Source: Betaproteobacteria bacterium
GTDB taxonomy: Bacteria; Pseudomonadota; Gammaproteobacteria; Burkholderiales; SG8-41
Length of the DNA: 52,523 bases
Direction: 5' to 3'
Assembly (NCBI GenBank): GCA_028292435.1
Contig: JAQGMI010000073.1
Location: 1 to 52,523 of the forward strand
A program made the translations under genes and the position numbers. Below, in pieces: positions 30,666 through 40,572 of the stretch. Positions within the stretch are counted from its first letter, which is position 1. Every line of letters starts with the position of its first letter. A model generated the notes under the pieces. That model ran no database searches. It saw only the letters and a program-made list of their open reading frames with translations, and was not told the origin of the DNA.

Positions 30666-31382
30666 TCACTTCGCGTAAAGCAGGAATACGCTCGGCCGAC
30701 GGCCGATTTCCAGCGATTCCTTTTTGAGCCCGGCAATCGTGGCGCTTCGCACCGATTCGGTTGAGAGCGTGAGATCGCTCGCAACGCATAACCGCGTGTT
30801 CGCCGCGCAGGTTTCCAAAAACGCCTGTAGCAGTTGATCGTTACGGTATGGCGTTTCGATAAAAATTTGAGTCACGTCATGCTCGCGCGATTCGCGCTCG
30901 AGCGCGACGATGGAGCGCCGGCACTCGTCGTTCGGCACCGGCAGATAGCCGTTGAACGAAAAATGCTGTCCATTGAATCCGGACGCCATCAATGCCAGCC
31001 CGATAGCTGACGGGCCGACATGCGGGACAACGCGGATGCGCAGTTGATGTGCCGCCGTGACGAGCAACGCGCCGGGATCGGCAATCGCCGGGCTGCCCGC
31101 TTCGGAGAGCACTCCGGCGCTGCGTCCTGCGAGCAGCGGCTTTAACAATTCGACCGCATTTTCAAGCGAACTGTCTTTGTCAAAGCATTCGATCTGAACT
31201 TCGCGCAGCGGTCGCGGGTGGCCGATGCTTTTTAAAAATTGCCTGGCGGTTTTGGCATTCTCGGCGAGAAAGTAATCAAGTCTGCACGCGGCTTGAATGG
31301 CGGATGGCGGCAACATCAAGTGAGCGTCGCCCGCACCAAGCGTCACCGGGATTAGATGCAGTGCAGTTGCTGCAATGATCAA
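30666..31382 (-). CDS. SAM-dependent methyltransferase, tetrapyrrole-methylase fold (RsmI-related)
   Basis: The 238-residue protein has the tetrapyrrole methylase fold used by RsmI, which methylates C1402 of 16S rRNA. The segment GVLSEAGSPAIADPGALLV (SAM loop) and VVPHVGPSAIGLALMASGFNG are clear family motifs, and TQIFIETPYRNDQLL matches the RsmI-like group. It differs from true RsmI at the N-terminus (HLIPVTLGAGDAHLMLP rather than the usual start), so I leave the symbol empty. The TTG start overlaps the maf stop by three bases (TTGA); translation is probably coupled. Confidence 0.85.
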   Translation of the reverse strand: MIIAATALHLIPVTLGAGDAHLMLPPSAIQAACRLDYFLAENAKTARQFLKSIGHPRPLREVQIECFDKDSSLENAVELLKPLLAGRSAGVLSEAGSPAIADPGALLVTAAHQLRIRVVPHVGPSAIGLALMASGFNGQHFSFNGYLPVPNDECRRSIVALERESREHDVTQIFIETPYRNDQLLQAFLETCAANTRLCVASDLTLSTESVRSATIAGLKKESLEIGRRPSVFLLYAK

Positions 31383-31972
31383 GGCAGTTCCAGCCCTTCG
31401 TTACGAAGCATGTTGCTTAGTGTAATCAGCGGCAGTCCGATCAGCGCGGTTGGATCATCGCCTTCAAGCCTGGCGACGAGCGTAATTCCGAGGCCCTCGA
31501 TTTTGGCGCTGCCTGCGCAATCATACGGTTGCTCGGCGTGCAGATAACGCTCGATCTGTTCATCGGTGTAGTTGCGCATGTGGACCGTTACCGGGACGAG
31601 CGCGGTTTGCGCCTGTCCGGTGCGGGTATTCAGCACGCTTAACGCGGTATGAAACGAAACCGGCTTGCCGCGCATCTGTCTTAACTGCTTTCGCGCGGTG
31701 TCGAAGTTGCCCGGTTTGTTGAGTATCTCGTCATCCACGACAGCGACTTGGTCGCTGCCGACAATCAGTGCGTCCGGCCATTGCGCTTGCACCGCGCGTG
31801 CCTTGCTGTCCGCAAGCCGTAGTGCAAGCGCGTGCGGCGTCTCGTTGTTGATCGGCGTTTCGTCGACGTTGGGGGCGGCCACCTCAAACGGAATCCGCAG
31901 GCGGGCGAGGAGCTCGCGGCGGTAGCGCGAGGTGGACGCCAGAACGAGCTTGGCGGGGACGTTTTGCTGCAT
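31379..31972 (-). CDS. Maf-family nucleotide pyrophosphatase (YceF-like)
   Basis: Maf proteins hydrolyse modified or non-canonical nucleoside triphosphates. The 197-residue product starts with LVLASTSRYRRELLARL, and shows IVGSDQVAVVD (catalytic Asp) and CAGSAKIEGLGI. The last motif is typical of the YceF subgroup, reported to act on m7GTP. It is divergent from yceD with a short promoter region between, the usual maf/yceD-rpmF arrangement. Confidence 0.92.
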   Translation of the reverse strand: MQQNVPAKLVLASTSRYRRELLARLRIPFEVAAPNVDETPINNETPHALALRLADSKARAVQAQWPDALIVGSDQVAVVDDEILNKPGNFDTARKQLRQMRGKPVSFHTALSVLNTRTGQAQTALVPVTVHMRNYTDEQIERYLHAEQPYDCAGSAKIEGLGITLVARLEGDDPTALIGLPLITLSNMLRNEGLELP

Positions 31973-32022
31973 CGTTGCCCTTGCTAAGTCCCTGCGTTAA
32001 ATAGAGATTCTGTTATTCTGTT

Positions 32023-32051
32023 TTGACAAAATCGAGCAAAAATACTATCAT
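32023..32051 (+). promoter_or_regulatory. Strong sigma-70 promoter for yceD-rpmF-plsX-fab operon
   Basis: Perfect -35 TTGACA (32023-32028), 17-base spacer, -10 TATCAT (32046-32051). Transcription should start at about 32058, only two or three bases before the yceD ATG at 32061, where no ribosome site is seen. Confidence 0.8.
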
Positions 32052-32060
32052 GCGCGGTTT

Positions 32061-32567
32061 ATGTCTGCACGGGCCCTGATCGACAGCGTTGAATTCGCCC
32101 GCGCCGGCGAGCAATTGACTGGCAACGCGCCCGTCAGCGAGCTTACAAGACTCGCCGACAGCTTGTTCGACACCGAAGGTGCGTTGTATTTTGAGTTGAA
32201 GGGCGGCCAGGACGCGCGACAGCGCTTACGGTTGCACCTGATGGTCGACGGCGGCATCAACCTGCAATGTCAACGCTGTTTGGGCAAACTGGTATACCCG
32301 GTGTCCGTGCAAGCGAATTTGCTGGTTTTGACGGCCGATGCCGGCGGCGAAACAGGGGAGATCGAAGATCTCGATGGAGTGCCGGCAAGTGCGGCGGTTG
32401 ATGTGTGGTCGTTGGTGGAAGACGAAGTATTGCTCGCTATACCGCTCTCGCCGCGGCATGCGGAGAATGAGTGCAGTCCGGCGGTGAAGGAAGCGGGCGA
32501 TCCGGCCGCGTCGCCGTTTGCCGCGCTGGCTAAGCTGGCGCAGGAACGTAACAAGAACCGAACGTAA
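32061..32567 (+). CDS. yceD: YceD (DUF177) protein
   Basis: YceD proteins are small, widely conserved, and linked to 23S rRNA metabolism and ribosome assembly; the gene nearly always precedes rpmF. The 168-residue product has the CxxC pair in LQCQRCLGKL and the conserved acidic segment VEDEVLLAIPLSPRH. Promoter spacing predicts a leaderless or almost leaderless mRNA. The next gene, rpmF, follows after 12 bases with its own good ribosome site. Confidence 0.92.
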   Translation: MSARALIDSVEFARAGEQLTGNAPVSELTRLADSLFDTEGALYFELKGGQDARQRLRLHLMVDGGINLQCQRCLGKLVYPVSVQANLLVLTADAGGETGEIEDLDGVPASAAVDVWSLVEDEVLLAIPLSPRHAENECSPAVKEAGDPAASPFAALAKLAQERNKNRT

Positions 32568-32579
32568 AGGAGCTTCAAA

Positions 32580-32759
32580 ATGGCAGTCCAGCAAAACAAG
32601 AAATCACCCTCGAAGCGCGGCATGCATCGCTCGCACGATTTTCTGACCGCGCCGCCGTTGGCAGTCGAGCCGACCACTGGCGAAGTGCACCTGCGCCATC
32701 ACATCAGCCCGACCGGTTACTACCGCGGCAAAAAAGTCGTCAAAACCAAAGACGAATAA
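32580..32759 (+). CDS. rpmF: 50S ribosomal protein L32
   Basis: Ribosomal protein L32, 59 residues. The sequence starts [19 protein letters not shown] and contains the conserved [17 protein letters not shown], ending KTKDE. AGGAG lies seven bases before the ATG. It belongs to the conserved yceD-rpmF-plsX-fab operon that couples ribosome and membrane lipid synthesis. Confidence 0.97.
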   Translation: MAVQQNKKSPSKRGMHRSHDFLTAPPLAVEPTTGEVHLRHHISPTGYYRGKKVVKTKDE

Positions 32760-32782
32760 GGTTGCTGCGGTTGTTGTCCATT

Positions 32783-32805
32783 CGCGTGTTCACGCGCGCC
32801 TTTTT
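32783..32805 (+). terminator. Hairpin with T-run between rpmF and plsX (partial terminator or attenuator)
   Basis: CGCGT/ACGCG five-pair stem (32783-32787 with 32792-32796), four-base loop, then CGCC and five T. The stem is short and separated from the T-run, so termination would be partial; it may set the L32 to lipid-gene ratio. Confidence 0.35.
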
Positions 32806-32844
32806 ACGTACTGCATGTACGGCCAGCGCCGGTGAGGACGTGAG

Positions 32845-33861
32845 ATGCAAGTAACCGTCGCCGTCGATTGCATGGGGGGAGATCATGGCCCTCATGTCAC
32901 GGTGCCCGCAGCGCTTGATTTTCTGCGCCTCCATGAAGACGTCAATATCGTCCTTGTCGGATTGAAGGACGACATCGACGTTCAATTGCGAAAAGCCACC
33001 AGCACGCTGATGGCGCGCACTGCCGTTCAGCATGCAAGTGAATCGGTCACGATGGATGAAGCGCCCGCAAGTGCCTTGCGCGGCAAAAAAGATTCGTCGA
33101 TGCGAGTCGCCATTAATCTCGTGAAAGACGGCACCGCGCATGCCTGTGTCAGCGCCGGCAACACGGGCGCTTTAATGGCCATCTCGCGCTTTGTGCTGAA
33201 AATGCTGCCTGACATCGAGCGCCCCGCAATTTGCTCGATGCTGCCTGCGGTGACCGGCCGCACTTACATGCTCGACTTGGGCGCCAATGTCGATTGCACG
33301 GCTGAACACTTGCTGCAGTTCGGCGTCATGGGCGCGATGCTGGTCAGCGCCGTCGAAAACAAGGAACGCCCGAGCGTCGGCCTGCTCAATATCGGCGAGG
33401 AAGATATCAAGGGCAGCGAAGTCGTCAAGCATGCCGCCGAACTGCTGCGCGCGAGCGGACTGAATTTCTACGGCAATGTCGAAGGCGACGATATTTACAA
33501 AGGTACGACCGACGTGGTGGTTTGCGACGGATTCGTCGGCAATGTCGCCCTTAAAGCGTCCGAAGGCATTGCGCGCATGCTCGCCAATCATTTGCGTGAA
33601 GAATTCAGCCGCAATCTGTTGACGCGGGTCGCGAGCGTCGCGGCGCTGCCCGTGCTCAATGCATTCAAACGGCGCTTCGATCCTCGCAATTACAATGGCG
33701 CGACACTGCTCGGCCTGCGCGGCATCGTCATCAAGAGCCATGGATCGGCCGATCGCACCTCATTTCGCATTGCCATCGGACGCGCGGCCGAAGAAGCGCG
33801 CAGCGGCGTGCTCGGAAAAATCACCGACCGCATGTCGGTCATCCAGGAAAACGCCGCTTGA
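32845..33861 (+). CDS. plsX: PlsX, phosphate acyltransferase
   Basis: PlsX makes acyl-phosphate from acyl-ACP for phospholipid synthesis; it is a peripheral membrane enzyme. The 338-residue product starts [21 protein letters not shown] and shows [17 protein letters not shown] and [14 protein letters not shown], all family motifs. ATG at 32845 has GAGG upstream. The end overlaps the fabH start by four bases (TTGA). Confidence 0.96.
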   Translation: MQVTVAVDCMGGDHGPHVTVPAALDFLRLHEDVNIVLVGLKDDIDVQLRKATSTLMARTAVQHASESVTMDEAPASALRGKKDSSMRVAINLVKDGTAHACVSAGNTGALMAISRFVLKMLPDIERPAICSMLPAVTGRTYMLDLGANVDCTAEHLLQFGVMGAMLVSAVENKERPSVGLLNIGEEDIKGSEVVKHAAELLRASGLNFYGNVEGDDIYKGTTDVVVCDGFVGNVALKASEGIARMLANHLREEFSRNLLTRVASVAALPVLNAFKRRFDPRNYNGATLLGLRGIVIKSHGSADRTSFRIAIGRAAEEARSGVLGKITDRMSVIQENAA

Positions 33862-34817
33862 TTTATTCGCGCATTGCCGGCACGGGCAGCTATCTCCCGG
33901 CCAACGTCGTCACCAACGATGAACTCGCGCGCCGGGTCGATACATCGGACGAGTGGATCCGCACCCGCACCGGCATATTGCAGCGGCATCTCGCCGATCC
34001 CGACCAGGTGTGCAGCGATCTGGCACATCACGCTTCGACGCTGGCACTGGACGCTGCCGGGATTGCCGCCACCGATCTCGATCTCATCATCGTTGCGACG
34101 TCGACGCCCGACTTTATTTTCCCGAGTACTGCGTGCGTGCTGCAGGCCAAACTCGGCGCCAAGCGTTGCCCGGCGTTCGACGTGCAGGCGGTGTGCTCGG
34201 GCTTCGTGTACGCGCTCGATATCGCGGACAAATATATACGCGGCGGCGCATACCAGCGTGTGCTGGTCGTGGGCGCCGAAGTGTTCTCGCGCATTCTCGA
34301 CTGGCAGGACCGCGGCACCTGCGTGCTGTTTGGCGATGGCGCTGGCGCGGTGGTGCTGGTCGCGGCCGAAAAGCCAGGCGTCCTGGGAAGCGTGCTGCAT
34401 GCGGACGGTTCGCACAGCGGAATCTTATCGACGCCCGGTCATGTGCGCGACGGCAAGGTCACCGGCGATCCGTTCCTGAGAATGGACGGCCAGGCCGTTT
34501 TTAAACTAGCGGTACGCGTGCTCGACGAGGTCGCGCGCGAAACCTTGGCGCTCTGCAAGATGGAACCGGCCGAGATTGACTGGTTGATTCCACATCAGGC
34601 GAACGTGCGCATACTCGATGCAACTGCGAAAAGGCTGGGTATTCCTGCCGGCAAAACCATCATAACGGTCGATCGCCATGCGAACACATCGGCCGCTTCG
34701 GTACCGCTTGCGCTTGACGTGGCGGTGCGCGACGGCCGGATTAAGCGCGGCCACAAAGTGTTGCTCGAAGGTGTAGGCGGCGGCTTTACCTGGGGCGCTG
34801 CCCTCGTGGAATTCTAG
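33858..34817 (+). CDS. fabH: FabH, beta-ketoacyl-ACP synthase III
   Basis: FabH starts fatty-acid chains by condensing acetyl-CoA with malonyl-ACP. The 319-residue product has the Cys nucleophile in [11 protein letters not shown] (near residue 113), the His in IPHQANVRI and the Asn in HANTSAAS. The N-terminus [19 protein letters not shown] is typical. The TTG start overlaps the plsX stop. Length and motifs are complete. Confidence 0.96.
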   Translation: MIYSRIAGTGSYLPANVVTNDELARRVDTSDEWIRTRTGILQRHLADPDQVCSDLAHHASTLALDAAGIAATDLDLIIVATSTPDFIFPSTACVLQAKLGAKRCPAFDVQAVCSGFVYALDIADKYIRGGAYQRVLVVGAEVFSRILDWQDRGTCVLFGDGAGAVVLVAAEKPGVLGSVLHADGSHSGILSTPGHVRDGKVTGDPFLRMDGQAVFKLAVRVLDEVARETLALCKMEPAEIDWLIPHQANVRILDATAKRLGIPAGKTIITVDRHANTSAASVPLALDVAVRDGRIKRGHKVLLEGVGGGFTWGAALVEF

Positions 34818-34825
34818 GAGCAGGA

Positions 34826-35764
34826 ATGAAGCTTGCGTTGGTTTTTCCAGGGCAGGGGTCGCAGTCGGTCGGCATGCTGCAGAGCTTCAGCGACAGCAAA
34901 CCGGTGCGTGAAACGTTCGCGGAAGCGGCCGACATCCTCGATCAGGATTTATGGCAACTCACCGGGGATGGCACACCGGAAGAACTGAATTCGACCGTCA
35001 ATACCCAGCCCTTGATGCTCACGGCGGGTTATGCGGTTTATCGCGCATGGCGCGATGCGGGCGGTCTTGAGCCGGCGATGGTTGCCGGCCACAGCCTTGG
35101 TGAATACACCGCGCTCGTGGTCGCGGGTGTGATGTCGCTGCGCGACGCATTGCCGCTGGTACGGTTGCGCGCGCAAGCCATGCAGGAAGCGGTACCCGTT
35201 GGCACCGGTGCGATGGCGGCGATTCTCGGCCTCGATGATGACGCGGTGCGTGCAGCGTGTGCCGAGGCTGCGCAAGGTGAGGTTGTGGAAGCAGTCAATT
35301 TCAATGCGCCAAGCCAGGTCGTGATTGCCGGCCATAAGGCGGCTGTGGAACGAGCTGCGGCCTCAGCGAAAGCTAAAGGTGCGAAGCGTGCCGTGATGTT
35401 ACCGGTGAGCGCGCCGTTTCACGCGTCATTGCTCAAGCCGGCAGCAGAGCGGTTGGAAAAAGCGCTTGCCGGAATTAATTTCAACGCGCCGCGAATTCCG
35501 ATCGTGAACAATGTGGATGTCGCCGTCGTCGGTGATCCGCAGCAGATCAAAGCCGCACTCGCGCGTCAGGCGTGCAGCCCGGTGCGTTGGGTCGAAGTGA
35601 TTCAACATATGGCGCGTGCGGGCGTGACGCACGTCGGCGAATGCGGACCGGGCAAAGTGCTTGCCGGTCTGACCAAACGCATTGAAGGCGGTTTGCAGGG
35701 ATTTGCGATCGCGGATGCAGCGTCGTTGACTCAATCGCTCCAGATTTTTCGCGAGGCCGCCTGA
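34826..35764 (+). CDS. fabD: FabD, malonyl-CoA:ACP transacylase
   Basis: FabD loads malonyl from CoA onto ACP. The 312-residue product has VFPGQGSQSVGM at the start, the nucleophile Ser in AGHSLGEYTALV (near 92), Arg in VRLRAQAMQ, and the catalytic His in SAPFHASLL. The stop shares a base with the fabG ATG (TGATG), so translation is coupled. Confidence 0.96.
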   Translation: MKLALVFPGQGSQSVGMLQSFSDSKPVRETFAEAADILDQDLWQLTGDGTPEELNSTVNTQPLMLTAGYAVYRAWRDAGGLEPAMVAGHSLGEYTALVVAGVMSLRDALPLVRLRAQAMQEAVPVGTGAMAAILGLDDDAVRAACAEAAQGEVVEAVNFNAPSQVVIAGHKAAVERAAASAKAKGAKRAVMLPVSAPFHASLLKPAAERLEKALAGINFNAPRIPIVNNVDVAVVGDPQQIKAALARQACSPVRWVEVIQHMARAGVTHVGECGPGKVLAGLTKRIEGGLQGFAIADAASLTQSLQIFREAA

Positions 35765-36504
35765 TGCTGAACGGACAAATAGCACTCGTCACGGGGGCGT
35801 CACGCGGCATCGGCAAGGCGATTGCACTCGAACTCGGCAAGCAGGGCGCTGTCGTCGCCGGCACGGCCACCAGTGAAGCCGGGGCACAAGCGATCGGCGC
35901 TTACCTTGCAGCCGCCCAAATTAAAGGCGCGGGCTTTGCACTCAACGTGAACGACGCCGCGCAAGTCGAAGCAGTCATGAGCGCCGTGCAAAAACAATGC
36001 GGCGACATCGCGATTCTCATCAACAACGCGGGCATCACGCGCGACAACCTGCTGCTGCGAATGAAAGAAGAAGAATGGGACGACATCATGTCGACCAATC
36101 TCAAATCGGTGTACCGCCTGTCGAAGCTCGTCATTCGCGCGATGATGAAGGCGCGCCACGGCCGGATTATCAACATCACTTCGGTGGTGGGCGTAACCGG
36201 CAATGCAGGGCAAACGAATTACTCGGCAGCAAAGGCCGGCATGATCGGTTTCAGTAAATCGCTTGCTCGCGAAATCGGCAGCCGCAACATCACCGTCAAC
36301 TGCGTCGCCCCGGGCTTTATCGATACCGACATGACGCGTGAACTCAGCACGGAACAGCGCGCCGTTTTGATCGCGCAGATCCCGCTTGCGCGCCTCGGGG
36401 CAGCCGAAGACATCGCCGCCGCGGTGGCTTTTCTGGCGGGGCCGGCAGCCGGTTACATTACCGGCGCAACCTTACATGTCAATGGCGGAATGTTGATGGA
36501 TTAG
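35764..36504 (+). CDS. fabG: FabG, 3-oxoacyl-ACP reductase
   Basis: FabG reduces 3-oxoacyl-ACP with NADPH. This short-chain dehydrogenase of 246 residues has the cofactor motif VTGASRGIGKAIA, the NNAG motif, the catalytic Ser in ITSVVG, and the Tyr/Lys pair in NYSAAKAG. C-terminal TGATLHVNGGMLM is typical. It is followed by an 89-base gap with a possible acpP promoter. Confidence 0.96.
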   Translation: MLNGQIALVTGASRGIGKAIALELGKQGAVVAGTATSEAGAQAIGAYLAAAQIKGAGFALNVNDAAQVEAVMSAVQKQCGDIAILINNAGITRDNLLLRMKEEEWDDIMSTNLKSVYRLSKLVIRAMMKARHGRIINITSVVGVTGNAGQTNYSAAKAGMIGFSKSLAREIGSRNITVNCVAPGFIDTDMTRELSTEQRAVLIAQIPLARLGAAEDIAAAVAFLAGPAAGYITGATLHVNGGMLMD

Positions 36505-36521
36505 CGCGCCGATTGCACAAG

Positions 36522-36551
36522 TTAGATAGCGCGCGCCGGATTTGGTAAAAT
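36522..36551 (+). promoter_or_regulatory. Possible acpP promoter
   Basis: TAAAAT (36546-36551) with a weak TTAGAT (36522-36527) 18 bases upstream, before acpP. ACP is needed in large amounts and often has its own promoter, but the -35 box is poor. Confidence 0.3.
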
Positions 36552-36593
36552 ACGTTCCGCATAAAACCGCATCACTCCTGAGGGGATCTTTAG

Positions 36594-36830
36594 ATGGAAA
36601 ATATAGAGCAGCGCGTCAAGAAAATTGTGGCAGAACAACTGGGCGTCAACGAAGCCGATGTCAAGAATGAATCGTCGTTCGTGAACGACCTGGGTGCCGA
36701 TTCCCTCGATACCGTCGAACTCGTGATGGCGCTGGAGGAAGAGTTCGAGTGCGAGATTCCTGACGAAGAAGCCGAGAAAATCACGACGGTCCAGCAAGCG
36801 ACCGATTACGTCAAATCCCATCTCAAGTAA
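36594..36830 (+). CDS. acpP: Acyl carrier protein
   Basis: ACP carries growing fatty acyl chains on a 4'-phosphopantetheine. The 78-residue acidic helical protein has the attachment Ser in [13 protein letters not shown], at residue 37 counting Met. GAGGGGAT precedes the ATG. It lies between fabG and fabF as in most proteobacteria. Confidence 0.98.
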   Translation: MENIEQRVKKIVAEQLGVNEADVKNESSFVNDLGADSLDTVELVMALEEEFECEIPDEEAEKITTVQQATDYVKSHLK

Positions 36831-36860
36831 GTCCCACAGGCATAACGCCGCGGAATTCCA

Positions 36861-38099
36861 TTGGCACGACGCAGAGTAGTTGTCACCGGGCTCGGCATCA
36901 TTTCTCCCGTCGGAATCGGGATTCCCGAGGCGTGGGGAAACATCGTCGCAGGCAAGTCGGGAATTACGCGCATCTCGCGCTTCGATCCCGCCACCTATCC
37001 GAGCCAGATTGCGGGCGAGGTTAAGGGCTTCGATGTGGCCAAATGGCTGTCGCCGAAAGAAGCGCGGCGTTTCGATACCTTTATCCACTACGGCCTCGCT
37101 GCCGGCATTGATGCGATAAAGGATTCCGGCCTCAATCTCGAGCAGGAAAATCGCGAGCAGATCGGCGTTTGCATCGGCTCGGGCATCGGCGGCCTGCCGT
37201 TGATCGAAACCACGCATGATGCAATGCTCGCCGGCGGCGTGCGCAAGATATCGCCGTTTTTCGTGCCGGGCACGATCATCAACATGATCTCGGGCCAGCT
37301 ATCGATCATGTATGGGTTGCAGGGGCCGAATATCGCGGTCGTTACGGCGTGCACGACCGCCAATCATTGTATCGGCGAAGCAGGCCGATTCATTGAATAC
37401 GGCGACGCGGATGTCATGATCGCGGGCGGCGCCGAATCGACGGTCTCGCCGCTCGGCGTCGGCGGCTTTTGCGCGGCGCGCGCATTGTCGTCGCGCAACG
37501 ATGCGCCCGAACTCGCGAGCCGGCCGTGGGACAAAGACCGCGACGGTTTTGTGCTGGGCGAGGGCGCGGGCGTGCTCGTGCTCGAAGAATATGAACATGC
37601 CAAAAAACGCGGTGCACGCATTTACTGCGAGCTCGCCGGTTACGGCTTGAGCGCCGACGCGCATCACATTACCGCGCCATGCGAAGACGGCGCGGGTGCT
37701 GCGCGCTGCATGGTCAATGCACTGCGCAATGGCAACGTTAACGCCGATCAAGTCGATTACATCAATGCGCACGGCACCTCGACGCCGCTCGGCGATATCG
37801 CCGAAACCATTGCGGTCAAGCGCTGCTTCGGCGATTACGCAAAAAAGCTCGCAGTCAGCTCAACCAAGTCGATGACCGGCCATTTGCTCGGCGCGGCCGG
37901 CGGAATCGAGGCGGTCTTTACCGCGCTCGCCATGCACGAGCAGATCGCGCCGCCGACGATCAATCTCGTCAATCCGGATCCGCAATGCGATCTCGATTAC
38001 GTGCCCAACGAGGCGCGCAAGATGAAGATCAACGTCGCGGTGTCGAATTCGTTTGGATTCGGCGGCACCAACGGCACACTCGTATTCCGCGCAGTCTGA
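36861..38099 (+). CDS. fabF: FabF, beta-ketoacyl-ACP synthase II
   Basis: FabF elongates acyl-ACP by decarboxylative condensation with malonyl-ACP. The 412-residue product has the Cys nucleophile in [13 protein letters not shown] (near 163) and the two His in [11 protein letters not shown] and [12 protein letters not shown]. The start is TTG at 36861 ([17 protein letters not shown] follows), with GGAATT upstream. It completes the fab cluster; the next gene pabC starts 47 bases later. Confidence 0.96.
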   Translation: MARRRVVVTGLGIISPVGIGIPEAWGNIVAGKSGITRISRFDPATYPSQIAGEVKGFDVAKWLSPKEARRFDTFIHYGLAAGIDAIKDSGLNLEQENREQIGVCIGSGIGGLPLIETTHDAMLAGGVRKISPFFVPGTIINMISGQLSIMYGLQGPNIAVVTACTTANHCIGEAGRFIEYGDADVMIAGGAESTVSPLGVGGFCAARALSSRNDAPELASRPWDKDRDGFVLGEGAGVLVLEEYEHAKKRGARIYCELAGYGLSADAHHITAPCEDGAGAARCMVNALRNGNVNADQVDYINAHGTSTPLGDIAETIAVKRCFGDYAKKLAVSSTKSMTGHLLGAAGGIEAVFTALAMHEQIAPPTINLVNPDPQCDLDYVPNEARKMKINVAVSNSFGFGGTNGTLVFRAV

Positions 38100-38146
38100 T
38101 TGGCCGTGACGCCGGGTGAGGCGTCGCTTACTCCACGCTCAATCGC

Positions 38147-38956
38147 ATGATTCTCGTTGACGGACTCGCCGGTGAAAGCATCAGCGCGCGCGACCGCGGA
38201 TTTGCCTATGGCGACGGCGTGTTCCGCACTTTCAAAGTCATGCGCGGCAAGCCGGTGTTGTGGCAGCGCCAGTATGCAAAGCTCGCCCACGACTGCCACG
38301 CGCTAGGCATCGACTGCCCGCCCGCACAAACGCTCGAGCGGGATCTTGCTCAGATCGATACACCTGATTGCATTATCAAGATCGTCATCACGCGGGGCGA
38401 CAGCGCGCGCGGTTACGCCATGCCGTCCGCGGTTGCAGTAAGGCGAGTCGTCATTGCAGGCGCGTGGCCGGCTCACGCCGCGGATAACAACAGCAAGGGT
38501 ATTGCGGCGCGTGTCTGCCGCCTGCGCTATTCGTCGCAACCGGCGCTTGCCGGGATCAAGCACTTGAACCGACTCGAAAACGTACTTGCGCGCGCCGAAT
38601 GGAACGATGCCGACATCGCAGAAGGCCTGATGTGCGATGCCAACGCCAATGTAATCGGCGGCACGATGAGTAACGTCTTTATTGAGAAGCAGGGCGCCTT
38701 GCAGACGCCAGACCTTCGCGCCTGCGGGGTCAGCGGCGTCATGCGAGAACTTGTGATCGAGCTTGCGAAAGCACATGCGGTACCGGTGGTGGTCACCGCC
38801 ATCAGTCTCGATCAATTGCTCGCTGCCGATGCGGTATTTGTCGTCAACAGCGTAATCGGTCTGTGGCCAGTCATTCAGCTCGACCGAATGAAGTGGCCCC
38901 AGAGCAAAATCACGATGCAGATGCAGCAATGGATTGACGATGCTCAGGACGCTTAA
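38147..38956 (+). CDS. pabC: PabC, aminodeoxychorismate lyase
   Basis: PabC is a PLP enzyme that splits aminodeoxychorismate into p-aminobenzoate and pyruvate for folate. The 269-residue fold-type IV protein shows DRGFAYGDGVFRTFKV, the PLP Lys in AGIKHLNRLENVLARAE, and EGLMCDANANVIGGTMSNVF. It ends inside the mltG start region (17-base overlap), the common pabC-mltG pairing. Confidence 0.93.
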   Translation: MILVDGLAGESISARDRGFAYGDGVFRTFKVMRGKPVLWQRQYAKLAHDCHALGIDCPPAQTLERDLAQIDTPDCIIKIVITRGDSARGYAMPSAVAVRRVVIAGAWPAHAADNNSKGIAARVCRLRYSSQPALAGIKHLNRLENVLARAEWNDADIAEGLMCDANANVIGGTMSNVFIEKQGALQTPDLRACGVSGVMRELVIELAKAHAVPVVVTAISLDQLLAADAVFVVNSVIGLWPVIQLDRMKWPQSKITMQMQQWIDDAQDA

Positions 38957-39950
38957 GCGTTTCATCAGGCGCTTGCTGTGGCTGACAATCGCCTTGACCG
39001 TTGCGTTTGGGGCCTGGTTATTCGGTTATGGCTGGTTGGAGACGACTGTCGCAACGCCGCTGCAATTCACGCTGAAACAAGGCAGCAGCCTGCGCAGCGC
39101 GGCACGTCAGATGCAGGACGCTCATGTCATCTCATCGCCGTGGCAATTCGAAGTGCTCGGGCGGTTGAGCGGACACGCGACGCGCGTCCAGGCCGGCAAC
39201 TACGAAGTTCGCGGCGACGTGAGCCCGCTCAAGCTGCTCCAGATAATCACTTCCGGCGTGCGCGGACAAGACCAGCTGACCATCGTCGAGGGTTGGACCC
39301 TGCTTCAGCTGCGTGCGGCGCTCGACGCGCATCCTGCCTTGAAGCACGAGACTGCCGGAATCAGTGATGCGGATCTGGCGGGCAAGCTGGGCATCCGGGA
39401 ATCGTCTGCCGAAGGCTGGTTTCTGCCCGATACGTATTTTTTCCCCAACGGCGCAGGCGATACCGCGCTGCTGCAGCGCGCGCATCGCGCCATGCGGACC
39501 CAGCTCGATGCACTGTGGGCGACACGTGCAGACGGATTGCCGCTCGCTAATCCATACGAAGGGTTGATACTGGCGTCGATTATCGAAAAGGAAACCGGCC
39601 AGTCCGGCGAGCGGGCTTTGATTGCCGCGGTATTTGTCAATCGACTCAGGATCGGCATGAAACTGCAAACCGACCCGACCGTGATTTACGGCCTCGGCGC
39701 GCAATTCGACGGAAATTTGCGCAAGCGCGACCTGCTCGAGGACGGCCCTTACAACACGTACGTGAGAACCGGGTTGCCGCCGACGCCGATTGCGCTGCCC
39801 GGGATTGCGGCGCTGAGCGCGGCGCTCAATCCGGCGCCCGGCAAGATGCTTTATTTCGTCGCTCGCGGCAATGGTTCTTCGCATTTTTCGAATAGTCTGG
39901 GCGAGCATGAACGCGCCGTGACAAAATATCAGCGTCGCGGCGCCCACTGA
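38940..39950 (+). CDS. mltG: MltG, endolytic murein transglycosylase
   Basis: MltG cuts nascent glycan strands in the periplasm and is anchored in the inner membrane. The 336-residue product has an N-terminal membrane helix ([21 protein letters not shown]), a LysM-like region, and the YceG catalytic domain with the essential Glu in [10 protein letters not shown] and the conserved [12 protein letters not shown] [14 protein letters not shown] at 38940 lies within the end of pabC. It is four bases from tmk. Confidence 0.94.
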   Translation: MLRTLKRFIRRLLWLTIALTVAFGAWLFGYGWLETTVATPLQFTLKQGSSLRSAARQMQDAHVISSPWQFEVLGRLSGHATRVQAGNYEVRGDVSPLKLLQIITSGVRGQDQLTIVEGWTLLQLRAALDAHPALKHETAGISDADLAGKLGIRESSAEGWFLPDTYFFPNGAGDTALLQRAHRAMRTQLDALWATRADGLPLANPYEGLILASIIEKETGQSGERALIAAVFVNRLRIGMKLQTDPTVIYGLGAQFDGNLRKRDLLEDGPYNTYVRTGLPPTPIALPGIAALSAALNPAPGKMLYFVARGNGSSHFSNSLGEHERAVTKYQRRGAH

Positions 39951-39954
39951 AAAC

Positions 39955-40572
39955 ATGCAAGGTAAATTTATCACTCTCGAGGGCATTGACGGCGCGGGAA
40001 AAAGTACGCACCTCGCATGGCTCGCGGAGTTTTTCGCAGAGCATGGCGTCAAGGCAGTCGTGACCCGCGAGCCCGGCGGCACCTCGCTCGGCGAAAAACT
40101 TCGTGCGCTGCTGCTCGACAAAGATCAGCCGATGCATCTGGAAACCGAGGCGTTGCTGATGTTTGCGGCGCGCCGCGAGCATCTAGACAAAGTCATACTG
40201 CCCGCCCTGACGCGCGGCAACTGGGTGCTCTGCGATCGCTTTACCGATGCAACGTTCGCCTACCAGGGCAGCGGCCGCGGCGTTGACTGGGCGCGGCTGC
40301 TGACGCTCGAGCAATGGGTGCAGGGGACACTGCAGCCGGATTTGACGTTGCTCTTCGACCTCGCGCCCGAAGAGGGACGCCGGCGGGCGGGCAGCATCAA
40401 GACGCCCGACCGTTTCGAACAGGAGCGCGACGATTTTTTCGGCCGCGTGCGCGACGGTTATTTGCAACGCGCGCGCGAAGACAGCAAACGCATCCGTGTC
40501 ATCGATGCCGGCGCATCCATCGAACTGATCCGGCGCGAGCTGCGTGAAATCATGGAGCCGCTATGCCAGTAA
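39955..40572 (+). CDS. tmk: Thymidylate kinase
   Basis: Tmk phosphorylates dTMP to dTDP. The 205-residue P-loop protein shows [16 protein letters not shown], the DR-E region [14 protein letters not shown], and [17 protein letters not shown]. The lid region RRRAGS is of the E. coli type with its basic residues there. It overlaps holB by ten bases. Confidence 0.96.
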   Translation: MQGKFITLEGIDGAGKSTHLAWLAEFFAEHGVKAVVTREPGGTSLGEKLRALLLDKDQPMHLETEALLMFAARREHLDKVILPALTRGNWVLCDRFTDATFAYQGSGRGVDWARLLTLEQWVQGTLQPDLTLLFDLAPEEGRRRAGSIKTPDRFEQERDDFFGRVRDGYLQRAREDSKRIRVIDAGASIELIRRELREIMEPLCQ

